Assembly: GCF_004364935.1 (NCBI RefSeq)
Contig: NZ_SOBT01000008.1
Span: 1,305,534-1,369,533, forward strand
Reading direction: 5' to 3'
Source of the DNA: Panacagrimonas perspica
Lineage (GTDB): Bacteria; Pseudomonadota; Gammaproteobacteria; Nevskiales; Nevskiaceae
DNA length: 64,000 nt
Shown here: positions 18,540-27,823 of the stretch, piece after piece
Layout of the letters: each line of letters starts with the position of its first letter
Numbering within the stretch: position 1 is the first letter of the stretch
Translations under genes and position numbers: made by a program
Notes under the pieces: model-generated
Databases searched by the model: none
What the model was told of the DNA's origin: nothing
Seen by the model: the letters and a program-made list of their open reading frames with translations, nothing else

Positions 18540-18857
18540 TTGACCACGCCGCTGGATAAACCGCTACGCCGCGAAGTGACGGTCGACGGGCTTGCCTACA
18601 CGCTCACGATAGACCCCGACGGCTTCCGTCTCGTCGAGAAGGGACGCCGCAACGGCCACGAACTGCGATGGAAGGACCTGCTCAGCGGCGACGCCGCGCT
18701 GGCCCAGGGGCTCTACGCATCGCTGACGGCGACGCCGGCGGCGAAATCCGCCGCCAAGGCGAAGGCCAAGCGATCAACGCATCGACCTGCGCCTGCGACA
18801 CCTCGATCGAGTGCGCCTGTTGCTCGCCGACCTTCCCATCGTCGCCGCTCGCGTTGA
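18540..18857 (+). CDS. conserved hypothetical protein with basic tail, 105 aa
   Basis: A TTG start at 18540 with AGGGAA upstream fits best, giving LTTPLDKPLRREVTVDGLAY. The first 60 residues look like a compact beta-rich module (TLTIDPDGFRLVEKGRRNGH, then ELRWKDLLSGDAALAQGLYAS). From about residue 62 the chain becomes a Lys/Ala/Pro/Arg-rich tail like that of nucleic-acid-binding proteins. I have seen similar short proteins in Xanthomonadales, but know of no function for them. The start codon is the main uncertainty. Confidence 0.55.
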   Translation: MTTPLDKPLRREVTVDGLAYTLTIDPDGFRLVEKGRRNGHELRWKDLLSGDAALAQGLYASLTATPAAKSAAKAKAKRSTHRPAPATPRSSAPVARRPSHRRRSR

Positions 18858-18893
18858 CGAAGCGGCTCCCGAACGAATGCCCCGGCGCAGACC

Positions 18894-19208
18894 TCAGGGA
18901 TTCGCCGGCGAAGTCTGGAACGGCAGCGAATCATCCGATGACGACGGAGCGGCCGCAGCCGGCGCCTTGCCGTCGCAGACTTCGCTGACCAGGGCCGCCA
19001 GCGGCGTATCGCCGGCGTAGCCGCAATGCCGGTCATCACGAACGCACTGCAGGATCTTCTTGACGCCGTTGTCGCACTTCACGGAGTAGACCAGCGCGCC
19101 GTGCTTGTCGGCCTCTCCCAGCGGCGTGATCGACGGCGCTGCCGATGCGCCAACCACGGGAAGGACGGCGACGGAAAACAGCGCGAGGCGGATCAGGCGG
19201 ACGTTCAT
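18894..19208 (-). CDS. secreted Cys-containing hypothetical protein
   Basis: 104 residues with a clear signal peptide: MNVRLIRLALFSVAVLPVVG then ASA before the likely cleavage site. The mature part has four cysteines (VKCDNGVKKILQCVRDDRHC and SEVCDGK), suggesting two disulfides in the periplasm, and then a Pro/Ala/Ser tail. The motif CGYAGDTPLAALVSEVC is shared in outline with the short frame at 17903-18100. I recognise no family. Confidence 0.65.
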   Translation of the reverse strand: MNVRLIRLALFSVAVLPVVGASAAPSITPLGEADKHGALVYSVKCDNGVKKILQCVRDDRHCGYAGDTPLAALVSEVCDGKAPAAAAPSSSDDSLPFQTSPANP

Positions 19209-19503
19209 GTTCGGATGGGGTCTGCGACGACAGGGGCCTGAGCGATCTTAGCGCGCCGTCGGCGTGCTCATTCATCGCTCCGAAGGCGTCCAGCGCGACG
19301 CCTTGCCGGCCGCCTCCTGACTCATTCTTCGCCGACCCTGCAGACGCAGCACGCGCCATGGCGATGAGTGGCCTCGACGTCGCGATAGTCGGGCCCCGCT
19401 TCATCGGATACGGCGTCGCGATCGCTCGACCGGACGCCGAATTCCTCGGTTTCCCTGCGCGCCAGCAGGTAGGGGACATGGCGGGCCCGCGCGGATCCGG
19501 CGT

Positions 19504-21771
19504 TCACCGGGTCAGCGCCGCCCGCGCCTCGCGCGCCGTGCCGACCATCAATCTCAGGGCCGCCTCCGTCTCAGGCCACGCGCGCGTCTTCAGCCCGCAG
19601 TCCGGATTCACCCAGAGCCGCTCCATCGGCACGACGCAAAGCGCCCGGTCGAGCAACGTCTTCATCTCGTCCGCGGACGGCACGCGCGGCGAATGGATGT
19701 CGTAGAGACCCGGACCGATGTCGTTCGGGTAGCGGAAATCGGCGAAGGCATCGAGCAGCTTCATCCGCGAGCGCGACGTTTCGATGGTGATGACGTCGGC
19801 GTCCATCGCGGCGATCGACGGCAGGATGTCGTTGAACTCCGAGTAGCACATGTGGGTGTGGATCTGCGTGTCGTCGCGCACGCCCGAGGCGCAGACACGA
19901 AAGGCGCGGACAGCCCAGTCGAGATACGCCGGCCAGTCCGCCTTCTTCAGCGGCAGGCCTTCGCGGATCGCCGGTTCGTCGATCTGGATCACGCGGATGC
20001 CGGCCGCTTCCAGGTCGCAGACCTCGTCGCGCAGGGCCAGCGCCAGTTGCAGCGCGACGTCGCGCCGCGGCAGATCGTCGCGCACGAAGCTCCAGAACAG
20101 CATCGTGATCGGCCCGCTGAGCATGCCCTTCATCGGCTTGACCGTCAGGCTCTGCGCATAGCGCGCCCACGCCACCGTCATCGGCCGCGGCCGCGCGACG
20201 TCGCCGTAGATGATCGGCGGTTTCACGCAGCGCGAGCCGTAGCTCTGCACCCAGCCGTTTTCGGTGAAGCAGTAACCGTCGAGCTGCTCGCCGAAGTACT
20301 CGACCATGTCGTTGCGCTCGGCCTCGCCGTGGACCAGAACGTCCAGCCCCAGCTCTTCCTGCTTGTCGACGGCGAAGCGGATCTCGGCCTGCATGGCCTC
20401 GAGATAAGCGGCTTCGTCGAGCTTCCCGGTCTTGAACGCGGCGCGTGCGGCGCGAATCTGCGCCGTCTGCGGAAAGGAGCCGATCGTCGTCGTCGGCAGC
20501 GGCGGCAGCTTGAGCACGTCCTGTTGCCGGACGACGCGCGCCGGGAACGGCGTGGAGCGCGTCGCGTCGGCTTCGCTCAGCGAGGCGACGCGGTCGCGCA
20601 CCGCCGCGATCCTTGTCGTTGTCGCCTGCCGACGGGCCTGCGCGATCCGCGCGGACTCGTGCAGCGCCTGCCAGACCGAGGCCTCGCCGTCGCGCAGCGC
20701 GCGCTTGAGCACGCCCAGCTCGTCGAGCTTCTGCGCGGCGAATGCCATCCAGCTGCGCAGATCCGCATCGAGCCGATGCTCGTGCGCCAGGTCGGTCGGC
20801 ACGTGCAGCAGGGAGCACGACGCCGAGATCCACAGGCGCTCACCGAGAACCGCGTGCGCCCTGTGCAGCCCGCCCAGCGCCTCGACCAGCGACGTGCGCC
20901 AGAGGTTGCGCCCATCGACGACGCCCAGCGACAGCACCTTGTCCTGCGGCCACTGCGCGAGAAACGTCTCGAGCTGCTCCGGCGCGCGCACCAGGTCCAG
21001 ATGCAGGCCGTGGACGGGAAGCGATGCCAGCAGCGGTGCATGCGCCTGCACGCTGCCGAAATACGTGGCGAGCAGGATCGGCGGGCCGGCGCTCGCGAGT
21101 TCGCGATAGACCACGGGCAATGCGGCAATCCATTCCGGCGGCAGGTCGAGCGCGAGGATCGGCTCGTCGATCTGGACCCACTGCACGCCCAGCGCCTTGA
21201 GTTCGCCGAGCAGCACGAAGTAGACGTTGAGCAGCAGCGACAGCAGCGACAGTCGATCGAACCCGGGCTCGGCCGACGCCAGCCACAACCAGGTCAGCGG
21301 ACTCGGCAGCACGACCTTGACCTTGTGTCCCAGCGCCAGCGCCTCGCGGACCTCGGGCAACAGCCAGTCGCGGTTCGGCGAGAAGCGCGTCGTCGGACCG
21401 ACCTCCGGAACGAGGTAGTGATAGTTCGTGTCGAACCACTTCTTCATCGCCAGCGCGGGCTGCTCGCGCGTTCCACGCGCCATCGCGAAGTAGCCGGCCA
21501 GATCGACCGTGCCGCCGAGCCCGAAGCGCTCCGGCGCGGCGGAAAACAGCGCCGTCGCGGTATGCAGGTGGTCGTACCAGGCGAAGTCGCCGACGGTCAC
21601 CCAGTCCAGTCCGGCGACACGCTGCAACTCCCAGTGCCGGGCCCGCAGCTCGCGGCCGGTCCGGCGCAGTCCGGCGTCGTCGAGATCGCCTTTCCAGTGC
21701 GCTTCGAGGGCGATCTTGAGTTCGCGGCGCGAGCCGATACGGGGGAAACCGAGGATGTGGGCAACGGGCAT
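19504..21771 (-). CDS. metE: cobalamin-independent methionine synthase
   Basis: 755 residues from [20 protein letters not shown], close to the E. coli MetE length of 753. It transfers the methyl group of methyl-tetrahydropteroyl-polyglutamate to homocysteine, the last step of methionine synthesis. Both barrels are present. Zinc ligands are visible in [12 protein letters not shown] (His, Cys) and NPDCGLKTR (Cys), and the folate/homocysteine loops in [14 protein letters not shown] and [12 protein letters not shown]. Earlier in-frame ATGs at 21801, 21807 and 21861 exist, but family members start at the chosen Met. It is divergent from metR with a MetR-type operator in the gap. Confidence 0.97.
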   Translation of the reverse strand: MPVAHILGFPRIGSRRELKIALEAHWKGDLDDAGLRRTGRELRARHWELQRVAGLDWVTVGDFAWYDHLHTATALFSAAPERFGLGGTVDLAGYFAMARGTREQPALAMKKWFDTNYHYLVPEVGPTTRFSPNRDWLLPEVREALALGHKVKVVLPSPLTWLWLASAEPGFDRLSLLSLLLNVYFVLLGELKALGVQWVQIDEPILALDLPPEWIAALPVVYRELASAGPPILLATYFGSVQAHAPLLASLPVHGLHLDLVRAPEQLETFLAQWPQDKVLSLGVVDGRNLWRTSLVEALGGLHRAHAVLGERLWISASCSLLHVPTDLAHEHRLDADLRSWMAFAAQKLDELGVLKRALRDGEASVWQALHESARIAQARRQATTTRIAAVRDRVASLSEADATRSTPFPARVVRQQDVLKLPPLPTTTIGSFPQTAQIRAARAAFKTGKLDEAAYLEAMQAEIRFAVDKQEELGLDVLVHGEAERNDMVEYFGEQLDGYCFTENGWVQSYGSRCVKPPIIYGDVARPRPMTVAWARYAQSLTVKPMKGMLSGPITMLFWSFVRDDLPRRDVALQLALALRDEVCDLEAAGIRVIQIDEPAIREGLPLKKADWPAYLDWAVRAFRVCASGVRDDTQIHTHMCYSEFNDILPSIAAMDADVITIETSRSRMKLLDAFADFRYPNDIGPGLYDIHSPRVPSADEMKTLLDRALCVVPMERLWVNPDCGLKTRAWPETEAALRLMVGTAREARAALTR

Positions 21772-21851
21772 GACGGTGAGCCGGTGGAGATCGATCGTCA
21801 TGGTCATCGGCGGTCGCACATGATTCAATCTCAGCGTTTTCATGAATTCAC

Positions 21852-21864
21852 TGAATTTCATTCA
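21852..21864. promoter_or_regulatory. MetR-type operator TGAA-N5-TTCA
   Basis: TGAATTTCATTCA matches the known MetR consensus TGAA-N5-TTCA exactly. It overlaps the first base of the metR ATG and sits about 80 bases before the metE start. A second palindrome, ATGAATTCA (21842-21850), lies directly beside it. This arrangement fits MetR activation of metE and repression of its own gene. Confidence 0.7.
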
Positions 21865-22769
21865 TGTCCCAATCGCCGCTCGAAATCCGCCATCTGCAGA
21901 CCCTGATGGCCCTGGCGGACACCGGCTCGCTCGGCAAGGCGGCCGAACGCGTCTTCGTTTCGCAGTCCGCGCTTTCCCACCAGCTCAAGGCGCTGGAGGT
22001 CCGCTACGGCGCGCCGCTGTTCGAGCGCAACACCAAGCCGCTGCGCTTCACGCAGGCCGGCGCGCGGCTCGTCACGCTCGCCCGCGAGGTCCTGGCGATG
22101 ACGGCGCAGGCCGAGCGCGAGGTCGCGCAATGGGTGTCCGGCCGCGGCGGGCAGCTGCGCGTGGCCGTCGAGTGCCACACCTGCTTCGACTGGCTGATGC
22201 CGGCGATGGACGCTTTCCGCGATCACTGGCCGGATGTCGAGCTCGATCTGGTGGGCGGATTCCAGATCGATCCGATGGCGTTGATCGAATCCGGAGCCGC
22301 GGACTTCGCCGTCATCCACGACCAGCCGCCCGCGCGGACCGGCATCGCGATCGAGCCGCTGTTCAGTTACGAGACGATGGCGATCCTGTCGCCGCGCCAC
22401 GCCCTCGCACGCAAGGCGTACCTGACGCCCGCGGATTTCGCTGACCAGACGCTGATCAGCTATCCGGTCGACGAGGACATGCTCGATGTCGTCCGCCATT
22501 TCCTCGCGCCGGCCGGCGTCACCGCGAAACGGCGCAAGGTCGAACTCACGGTCGCGATCCTGCAGCTCGTGGCCAGCGGCCGCGGCATCGCGGCGCTACC
22601 CGAGTGGAGCGTCGCCGGGTATCTCGAACGGGGCTACGTCGTCGGCAAGCCGCTGGGCGAGGAAGGCTTGCGATGCGAGTTGTATGCGGCCATTCCGGAG
22701 AGCCTGGCCGCCAAACCCTTCATGGCGGATTTCATCGCCAAGGTGCGTCGCTGTTCGAGCACAGCCTGA
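21864..22769 (+). CDS. metR: LysR-type activator of methionine genes
   Basis: 301 residues, the usual MetR length. The DNA-binding region is LGKAAERVFVSQSALSHQLK. The effector domain carries the MetR-typical AVECHTCFDWLMPAMDAF, which senses homocysteine in characterised members, and later SGRGIAALPEWSV. The gene is divergent from metE across 92 bases, the classic metE-metR arrangement, which makes the assignment firm. Confidence 0.95.
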   Translation: MSQSPLEIRHLQTLMALADTGSLGKAAERVFVSQSALSHQLKALEVRYGAPLFERNTKPLRFTQAGARLVTLAREVLAMTAQAEREVAQWVSGRGGQLRVAVECHTCFDWLMPAMDAFRDHWPDVELDLVGGFQIDPMALIESGAADFAVIHDQPPARTGIAIEPLFSYETMAILSPRHALARKAYLTPADFADQTLISYPVDEDMLDVVRHFLAPAGVTAKRRKVELTVAILQLVASGRGIAALPEWSVAGYLERGYVVGKPLGEEGLRCELYAAIPESLAAKPFMADFIAKVRRCSSTA

Positions 22770-22870
22770 TCCGCGGCCTGAGTCGCGGCCCGGATTTCAG
22801 GCCGTGATGCCGCGCCTTCGCCGTGATCGGAACAACGGATCGGGTTCGAGTCTCTCGCGGCGGCCAGACT

Positions 22871-22965
22871 CTCCCTCACCCCCGGCCCCTCTCCCTGCGG
22901 GAGAGGGGAGCATGCGGTTCCTTCTCCCTTAGGGAGAAGGTGCCCCGAAGGGGCGGATGAGGGAG
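22871..22965. repeat. hairpin repeat, CTCTCCC...GGGAGAG type (family C)
   Basis: Two adjacent hairpins, CCCCTCTCCC/GGGAGAGGGG and CTTCTCCC/GGGAGAAG, are bracketed by CTCCCTCACC and GGATGAGGGAG. The same building blocks occur at 23764, 28376 and 48508. It lies between the convergent metR and formyltransferase gene ends. Confidence 0.75.
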
Positions 22966-23023
22966 CGTCCGGCCCGAACGCCCGGCTCCCCTCCGCCGCG
23001 CGCAGTACGCATCGTCCCTCTCC

Positions 23024-23710
23024 TCAGGCCGGAAGATCGTCGAAGTAAGGCGGGGCGATGATCGCCCGCGGATGGTTCAGGAAGATCCGCTCCTGGCGCG
23101 CGGCATGATCCGGCGCAAGTCGCGCGAACCATTTGCCCATCTCCTCGATCGGCGTGTGCCGGTTCGTCGGATGCCATTGCTCGTCGATCGGGGTGAAGCA
23201 TTTCGTGCCCACGTTCGCGCCGGCGATGCGCTCGCAGACGACCTCCAGCACGCGCAGGCAATCGCCGACGCTTCGTTCGAAGACATCCTGGATCGTGTAG
23301 CGCGCCGGAACCTCCCAGCGTTCGGCGAGATAGATCGGACCATGATCGATCTGCTCGTCGACCTCGTGCACCGTCGTGCCGTGATGCGTGCGCGTCTGTC
23401 GATTGACGACGGGCTGGCACCAGCAGCCCCAGCAGCCACCGTGTTCGGGTGGCGAGGGATGAATGTTGATCGCGCCGTACGTGGCGCGCCGCAGGTGATG
23501 CGGCTTGAGGATGATGCCGTTCACGTACGAGATGATGAGGTTGTAGTCCGTGGCCTCGATCTGCGCGAGCACGTCGGGCTTCGTCGACGCATTCCCCATC
23601 TCCCAGAAAATGACGGTGGGATCGGCGAAGTGCCGTTTCGCGATGGCGGCTGTCTGGGCTTCCGAACCGGGCACCGACGTGAGCAACAGGACGCGGTAGT
23701 CGCTGTTCAT
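23024..23710 (-). CDS. formyltransferase-family protein
   Basis: 228 residues with a single formyltransferase N-terminal fold, as in GART or Met-tRNA formyltransferase. The catalytic region is AINIHPSPPEHGG (Asn-x-His), and the second conserved block is TTVHEVDEQIDHGPIYLAER with the catalytic Asp. There is no C-terminal tRNA-binding domain, so this is not Fmt; it could formylate or hydrolyse a sugar or amine using formyl-tetrahydrofolate. An unusual Cys/Trp/Gly stretch (GGCWGCWCQP) lies directly after the HPS loop. No pathway is suggested by neighbours. Confidence 0.8.
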   Translation of the reverse strand: MNSDYRVLLLTSVPGSEAQTAAIAKRHFADPTVIFWEMGNASTKPDVLAQIEATDYNLIISYVNGIILKPHHLRRATYGAINIHPSPPEHGGCWGCWCQPVVNRQTRTHHGTTVHEVDEQIDHGPIYLAERWEVPARYTIQDVFERSVGDCLRVLEVVCERIAGANVGTKCFTPIDEQWHPTNRHTPIEEMGKWFARLAPDHAARQERIFLNHPRAIIAPPYFDDLPA

Positions 23711-23763
23711 ATCTTTCCTGGGCGCGAGCGGCCTGTTGAGATTTTCAAACCACGAGACAAAAA

Positions 23764-23995
23764 GATACCTCTCCCCTTGGGAGAGGTCGGCGCGAAAGCG
23801 GTTGGGTCCCAGCGCGGGAGTGACTCAATGTCACTCCCGCGTAAACCCAACCGGGGTGAGGGCCGCGCGGAGCGCGGTCGAGCAGCGCCATCAGAGCGCC
23901 TCTGCCGCGCTCCGCGCGCCCTCACCCCGTTTCAGGTTCAGGAGTGACTCGATGTCACTCCTGAACCTGAAACGCCTCTCCCAAAGGGAGAGGGA
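23764..23995. repeat. composite hairpin repeat with two nested palindromic inserts (family C)
   Basis: An element of about 230 bases occupying most of a 391-base gene-free gap. Its outer arms (CTCTCCCCTTGGGAGAG and CTCTCCCAAAGGGAGAG) and its middle (GGTGAGGGCCGCGCGGAGCG onward) match the element at 48508-48649. Unlike that copy it holds two extra palindromes, 23801-23852 and 23929-23973. Both begin GTT, both contain GGAGTGAC...GTCACTCC, and the second has 20-base perfect arms around a 5-base loop. Confidence 0.8.
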
Positions 23996-24101
23996 GTTAG
24001 AGACCGCTGAGAGCAGACCCTCATGCCGGACCCCTGTCCCGTTGACCTTTCGCCGGCCTGACACATCGGCGGCCCAAGCTGCGCGGTCAGAGGATTCCCA
24101 C

Positions 24102-25226
24102 ATGACATCACCCGCCCTGGTCGTACGATCCGGCTCGATCATCGCGCTGCGCCTTTTCGACATCGCCTACGCCATCGATCTGCCGCAGGTCGAACGCCTG
24201 TGGTCCGCCCACTCGCAGGTGACGACGAGCCGCGGACAACTGGCCTACACCCCCTCGAAAGCCGTGGCTTTCGACGTGCCGCCGGTGTCGCTGACGCTCG
24301 ACAGCACACTGCTGGACCTGGGAACGGGCACGCCGCTGACGGCCCTGGTCAGCGCCCGCATCTACGATTTCGGCGTCGTCTCGCTGTCGGTCCGCGTCCC
24401 GGTGGAGCACACCCATTGGAGCGAGTTCGCGCGGCTCGTCACGGCCACGAACCAGACCGTCGGGCCCGGCGCACCGGACGCCTTCTGGACAGACCTGCTG
24501 AGCCGCATCACCGCGCCGCTGGCGCCGGCCTTCGTGCGACAGAACCGGTCGGGTTTGCAGGAGGACTACCTGTTCGCCGTCGTCAAGCAATGGGACGAGC
24601 CGGTCTCGGCCGACCAGTTGATGGAGCGCGTGGACCTTGCGGCGCTGCTCACCGACGAGAGCCGCCCGCTGTCGGAAGGCGCGCGTCGCGACCTGCTGCG
24701 CCAGCGCTTCTCGTACTACACCGACGATCTCGTCGTCATGACCTGGGACCGCGCCTTCATCGTCGAGCCGCGCGGCGACTCCGACGTCATCGACGTGCTC
24801 GAAGTCGCCAACGCGCAGTTGCTCGAGATGCGCTACTACGACGAGCTGCTCGACGACGAACTCCCGCGCATGAACGAGTGGGTCCGCGACGTGCGTACCG
24901 GCTCGCTGCTGCGCAGTCCGCGCCGGTACGCCTCGCTGGCCCGCCGGCTCTACGGGCTCGTGGCGGAAGTCACCGAGCTGACCGAACGCGTCGACAACGC
25001 CCTGCAGGTGACCGAGGACGTGTACCTGGCCCGTGTCTACGCGTCAGCGCTGGACCTGATGCGCGTTCCCAAGCTGAGCGCCGCCGTGGATCGCAAGCTC
25101 GCGATCATCCGCGACACGTACACGGCCTTGTACGACGAGGCCTCGGCGCGGCGTTCCGAGCTGCTGGAAATGACGATCGTCCTGCTGATCGTGCTGGAGA
25201 TCGTGCTGGCCTTGTTCCACGTCTGA
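24102..25226 (+). CDS. RMD1/YagE-family (DUF155) protein
   Basis: 374 residues beginning MTSPALVVRSGSIIALRLFD. The DUF155 core is recognisable from RFSYYTDDLVVMTWDRAFIV through DVIDVLEVANAQLLEMRYYDELLDDELPRM. It ends with a single C-terminal membrane segment, MTIVLLIVLEIVLALFHV. Eukaryotic relatives (RMD1, RMND1) act in mitochondria; the bacterial function is unknown to me. The C-terminal anchor suggests a cytoplasmic domain held at the inner membrane. The start is chosen at the first Met of the conserved part; the open frame upstream lies in repeat DNA. Confidence 0.85.
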   Translation: MTSPALVVRSGSIIALRLFDIAYAIDLPQVERLWSAHSQVTTSRGQLAYTPSKAVAFDVPPVSLTLDSTLLDLGTGTPLTALVSARIYDFGVVSLSVRVPVEHTHWSEFARLVTATNQTVGPGAPDAFWTDLLSRITAPLAPAFVRQNRSGLQEDYLFAVVKQWDEPVSADQLMERVDLAALLTDESRPLSEGARRDLLRQRFSYYTDDLVVMTWDRAFIVEPRGDSDVIDVLEVANAQLLEMRYYDELLDDELPRMNEWVRDVRTGSLLRSPRRYASLARRLYGLVAEVTELTERVDNALQVTEDVYLARVYASALDLMRVPKLSAAVDRKLAIIRDTYTALYDEASARRSELLEMTIVLLIVLEIVLALFHV

Positions 25227-25250
25227 GACGCTGCGCCGTCACGCGACCGA

Positions 25251-26144
25251 TCAGACCGGACCCGACAGGCTCGCGGCATCCGCGACGAACGCCTGGTGCA
25301 GCCAGTCGCCGACCGCGTTGAAGCGCTTGATCCGCGCCGCGTCGCGATGACTCAGCAGCCACAGGTCGCGTCGCACCTCGGGCTTCGTGCTCAAGCGCCG
25401 AAGGCCCGGCGAGTCGCCGAGCAGCCACGGCAGCAGCGCGAGACCCAGGCCCGCCTCGCAGGCCTCGATCAACGTGGTGACATTGCTCACCTGCAGCACA
25501 CGGCGCGGCTCCGGTTGCAGGCGGGACAGCCACTGCATCTCCGGCAATCCCGACAGGTCGTCCCGATACGACAGCCACGGCTGCTCGCCCCACTGCGCCG
25601 GTGAAACACCGGCGAAGCGCGGCGCGCCGTAGACGCCGAACCCGATATCGCCGAGGCGCCGCATCACCAGCGCTGCGTCTTCGGTGGGCTGCGCAAGACG
25701 CAGCGCGAAATCGGCCTCGCGACGCGTGAACGACAGGTTGGAGTTGTCGGTGAGCAGTTCGATGCGCAGGTGGGGATAGGCCTCGACCAGCGCCGGGACA
25801 TGGCGCATCAGCCAGCGGTCGAACAGGGCATTCACGCCGGTGATCCGCACCGGGCCGCTGATGCCCTCGGCCTCGGCGCGCGTCTCGGTCAGCATCGCGC
25901 GCACTTCCCCGATGACGTTCCCGGCCCGCGCCATGAACACCGCACCCGCATCGGTGGGCTCGTAGCCACGGTTGCTGCGAATGAACAGCCGCGTCTGCAG
26001 CACCGCCTCCACGGCGGCGACGCGACGACTGATCGTGGAGACGTCGACGCCGAGTTCGCGTGCGGCCGAACTCATGCTGCCGGCACGGGCCAGCGACAGC
26101 ATCAGCGGGATGTCGTTCCAGTCCAGCTCCGGCGTGGGGCTCAT
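25251..26144 (-). CDS. LysR-family transcriptional regulator
   Basis: 297 residues. The helix-turn-helix is in [20 protein letters not shown], with an effector domain containing [20 protein letters not shown]. The pattern '[11 protein letters not shown]...LFxRxxRGYxPTDAG' places it in the broad LysR group that regulates nearby oxidoreductases. It is divergent from the haloperoxidase-type hydrolase gene at 26289; a perfect 9-base-arm palindrome in the gap is a likely operator. Control of that hydrolase and the following genes is inferred. Confidence 0.85.
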   Translation of the reverse strand: MSPTPELDWNDIPLMLSLARAGSMSSAARELGVDVSTISRRVAAVEAVLQTRLFIRSNRGYEPTDAGAVFMARAGNVIGEVRAMLTETRAEAEGISGPVRITGVNALFDRWLMRHVPALVEAYPHLRIELLTDNSNLSFTRREADFALRLAQPTEDAALVMRRLGDIGFGVYGAPRFAGVSPAQWGEQPWLSYRDDLSGLPEMQWLSRLQPEPRRVLQVSNVTTLIEACEAGLGLALLPWLLGDSPGLRRLSTKPEVRRDLWLLSHRDAARIKRFNAVGDWLHQAFVADAASLSGPV

Positions 26145-26170
26145 CGGCTCTTTCCTGCGTCGGGTTTCTG

Positions 26171-26189
26171 CTTTGCAGATTCTGCAAAG
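26171..26189. promoter_or_regulatory. LysR-type palindrome
   Basis: CTTTGCAGA-T-TCTGCAAAG is a perfect inverted repeat with 9-base arms and fits the T-N11-A LysR rule. It lies 26 bases before the LysR start and about 100 bases before the divergent hydrolase start. Confidence 0.6.
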
Positions 26190-26288
26190 GCACCTTGCCA
26201 GTGTAGTGATTCCGCCCGCAACGCCCGGCGCGCAATCTGTTCCTGCCGGCACCGAGCCGCGACCGAAACCACTTCGCAGGGGAACCAC

Positions 26289-27131
26289 ATGAACAGCACG
26301 ACCACGCAGGGCACCACGATCACCACCCGCGACGGCACGCGGATCTTCTACAAGGACTGGGGCAAGGGCCAGCCGGTGCTCTTCAGCCATGGCTGGCCGC
26401 TGTCGGCCGATGCCTGGGACGCGCAGATGGTGTTCTTCGGCAACCATGGCTACCGCGTCATCGCCCACGATCGCCGCAGCCACGGCCGCTCGCAGCAGAC
26501 CTGGCACGGCAACGACATGAACACCTATGCCGACGACCTCGCGACCTTGATCGACACGCTCGACCTGAAGGACCTGGTCATGGTCGGGCACTCCACCGGC
26601 GGCGGCGAAGTGGCGTACTACCTGGGCCGTCACGGCACCAAGCGCGTCGCCAAGGCCGTGCTCGTCGGCGCAGTTCCGCCACTGATGCTCAAGACGGCCG
26701 CCAATCCGGGCGGCCTGCCGCTCGAGGTGTTCGACAGCATCCGCAAGGGCACCTACGACGACCGCTCGCAGTTCTTCAAGGATCTGACGATGCCGTTCTA
26801 CGGTTACAACCGGCCGGGCGCGAAGGTGTCGGAAGGCGTGCGCGAATCGTTCTGGCTGCAAGGAATGATGGGCGGCATCAAGGGCCAGCTCGACTGCATC
26901 CACGAATTCTCCGAGGTGGATTACACCGAGGACCTCAAGAAGATCGACGTCCCGACCCTGTTCATCCACGGCGACGACGACCAGATCGTCCCGATCGGCG
27001 CCTCGGCCCTGCTCGCCTCGAAGCTCGTCCGCAACGCCACGCTGAAGATCTACGAAGGCGCCGACCACGGCCTGACGGTGACGCAGCAGGACCGGTTCAA
27101 CGCCGACCTGCTCGCGTTCGTGCAGTCCTGA
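26289..27131 (+). CDS. alpha/beta hydrolase, cofactor-free haloperoxidase/esterase type
   Basis: 280 residues, matching bacterial non-heme chloroperoxidases (perhydrolases). The catalytic triad is visible: Ser in [10 protein letters not shown], Asp in [10 protein letters not shown] and His in [10 protein letters not shown]. The oxyanion region [17 protein letters not shown] is also typical. These enzymes hydrolyse esters and can form peracids that oxidise halides. An ATG follows GGGGAACCAC. It heads a same-strand run with the SDR-like gene and a membrane protein. Confidence 0.9.
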   Translation: MNSTTTQGTTITTRDGTRIFYKDWGKGQPVLFSHGWPLSADAWDAQMVFFGNHGYRVIAHDRRSHGRSQQTWHGNDMNTYADDLATLIDTLDLKDLVMVGHSTGGGEVAYYLGRHGTKRVAKAVLVGAVPPLMLKTAANPGGLPLEVFDSIRKGTYDDRSQFFKDLTMPFYGYNRPGAKVSEGVRESFWLQGMMGGIKGQLDCIHEFSEVDYTEDLKKIDVPTLFIHGDDDQIVPIGASALLASKLVRNATLKIYEGADHGLTVTQQDRFNADLLAFVQS

Positions 27132-27157
27132 GCGACGTGTCAGCCGGAGATCGCGCC

Positions 27158-27793
27158 ATGTCCGCGCCCTTCCCTCGCGCCGAAGCAACCGGTCGCCTGA
27201 CCGACACGCGCCAGGCAGGCGGTGTCGTCATGCACGACGTCGACCTGCACGGCGCTGCGATGGTGACCGGCGCGGCCCGCGGCATCGGCGCCCTGTACGC
27301 CGAACGGTTCGCCCTGCGCGGCCGCGACCTGATCCTCGTCGCCGGGGATCGGGCGGCCCTCGAGGACATGGCCGAACGCCTGCGTCCTCGCCGCGTTCGC
27401 ATCGAACTCGTCGTGGCCGACCTGGCGCAGGCCGAAGATCTCGCCGCGGTGGAAACGCAGTTGCGCGGAGACGATCGCATCGCGCTGCTGGTCAACGATG
27501 GTCAGGCCGGCGCACGTGGCGGCGACGCGTCATCGGCCTCCAGGCTTCGCACGGATGGCGCGATGGCCGCGCGCCTAGCCCGTGCTGCCGCCGAAGGATT
27601 CGTCGCACAGCGCCACGGCACCATTCTCAACGTGGCACTGGCCACCGACGGCGACCGCGGCTCGCTCGCGGGATTCATCGCGTTCAGCCGGTCGCTCTGC
27701 GAAGAGCTTCGTCCGCACGGCGTGCACGTCAAGGCACGCGTTCACCGCATGCCGTTTCCCGATTCTTCCCTGCCGCGCATTGCGTCGGCTTGA
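27158..27793 (+). CDS. degenerate short-chain dehydrogenase-like protein
   Basis: 211 residues from the ATG with GGAGA upstream. The N-terminal Rossmann motif is intact: AAMVTGAARGIGALYAERFA and the following LILVAGDRAALEDMAERLR. The NNAG motif has become LLVNDGQAG. The catalytic Ser is replaced (ILNVAL), and the segment that should carry Tyr-x3-Lys is missing, the chain passing straight from DRGSLAGFIAF to SRSLCEELRPHGVHVK. It therefore probably binds a dinucleotide but lacks dehydrogenase chemistry. It sits 26 bases after the hydrolase gene, likely in the same transcript. Confidence 0.75.
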   Translation: MSAPFPRAEATGRLTDTRQAGGVVMHDVDLHGAAMVTGAARGIGALYAERFALRGRDLILVAGDRAALEDMAERLRPRRVRIELVVADLAQAEDLAAVETQLRGDDRIALLVNDGQAGARGGDASSASRLRTDGAMAARLARAAAEGFVAQRHGTILNVALATDGDRGSLAGFIAFSRSLCEELRPHGVHVKARVHRMPFPDSSLPRIASA

Positions 27794-27823
27794 TCCTCAC
27801 TCACTTTCATCCTGGAGATTCCC

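Noticed and set aside
19693-21906. Long plus-strand frame across metE
   Set aside because: Shadow of metE in the opposite direction; low-complexity translation and no homology to anything I recognise.
23024-23710. Methionyl-tRNA formyltransferase
   Set aside because: The protein is only 228 residues and lacks the C-terminal domain that binds tRNA, so it is listed only as a formyltransferase-family protein.
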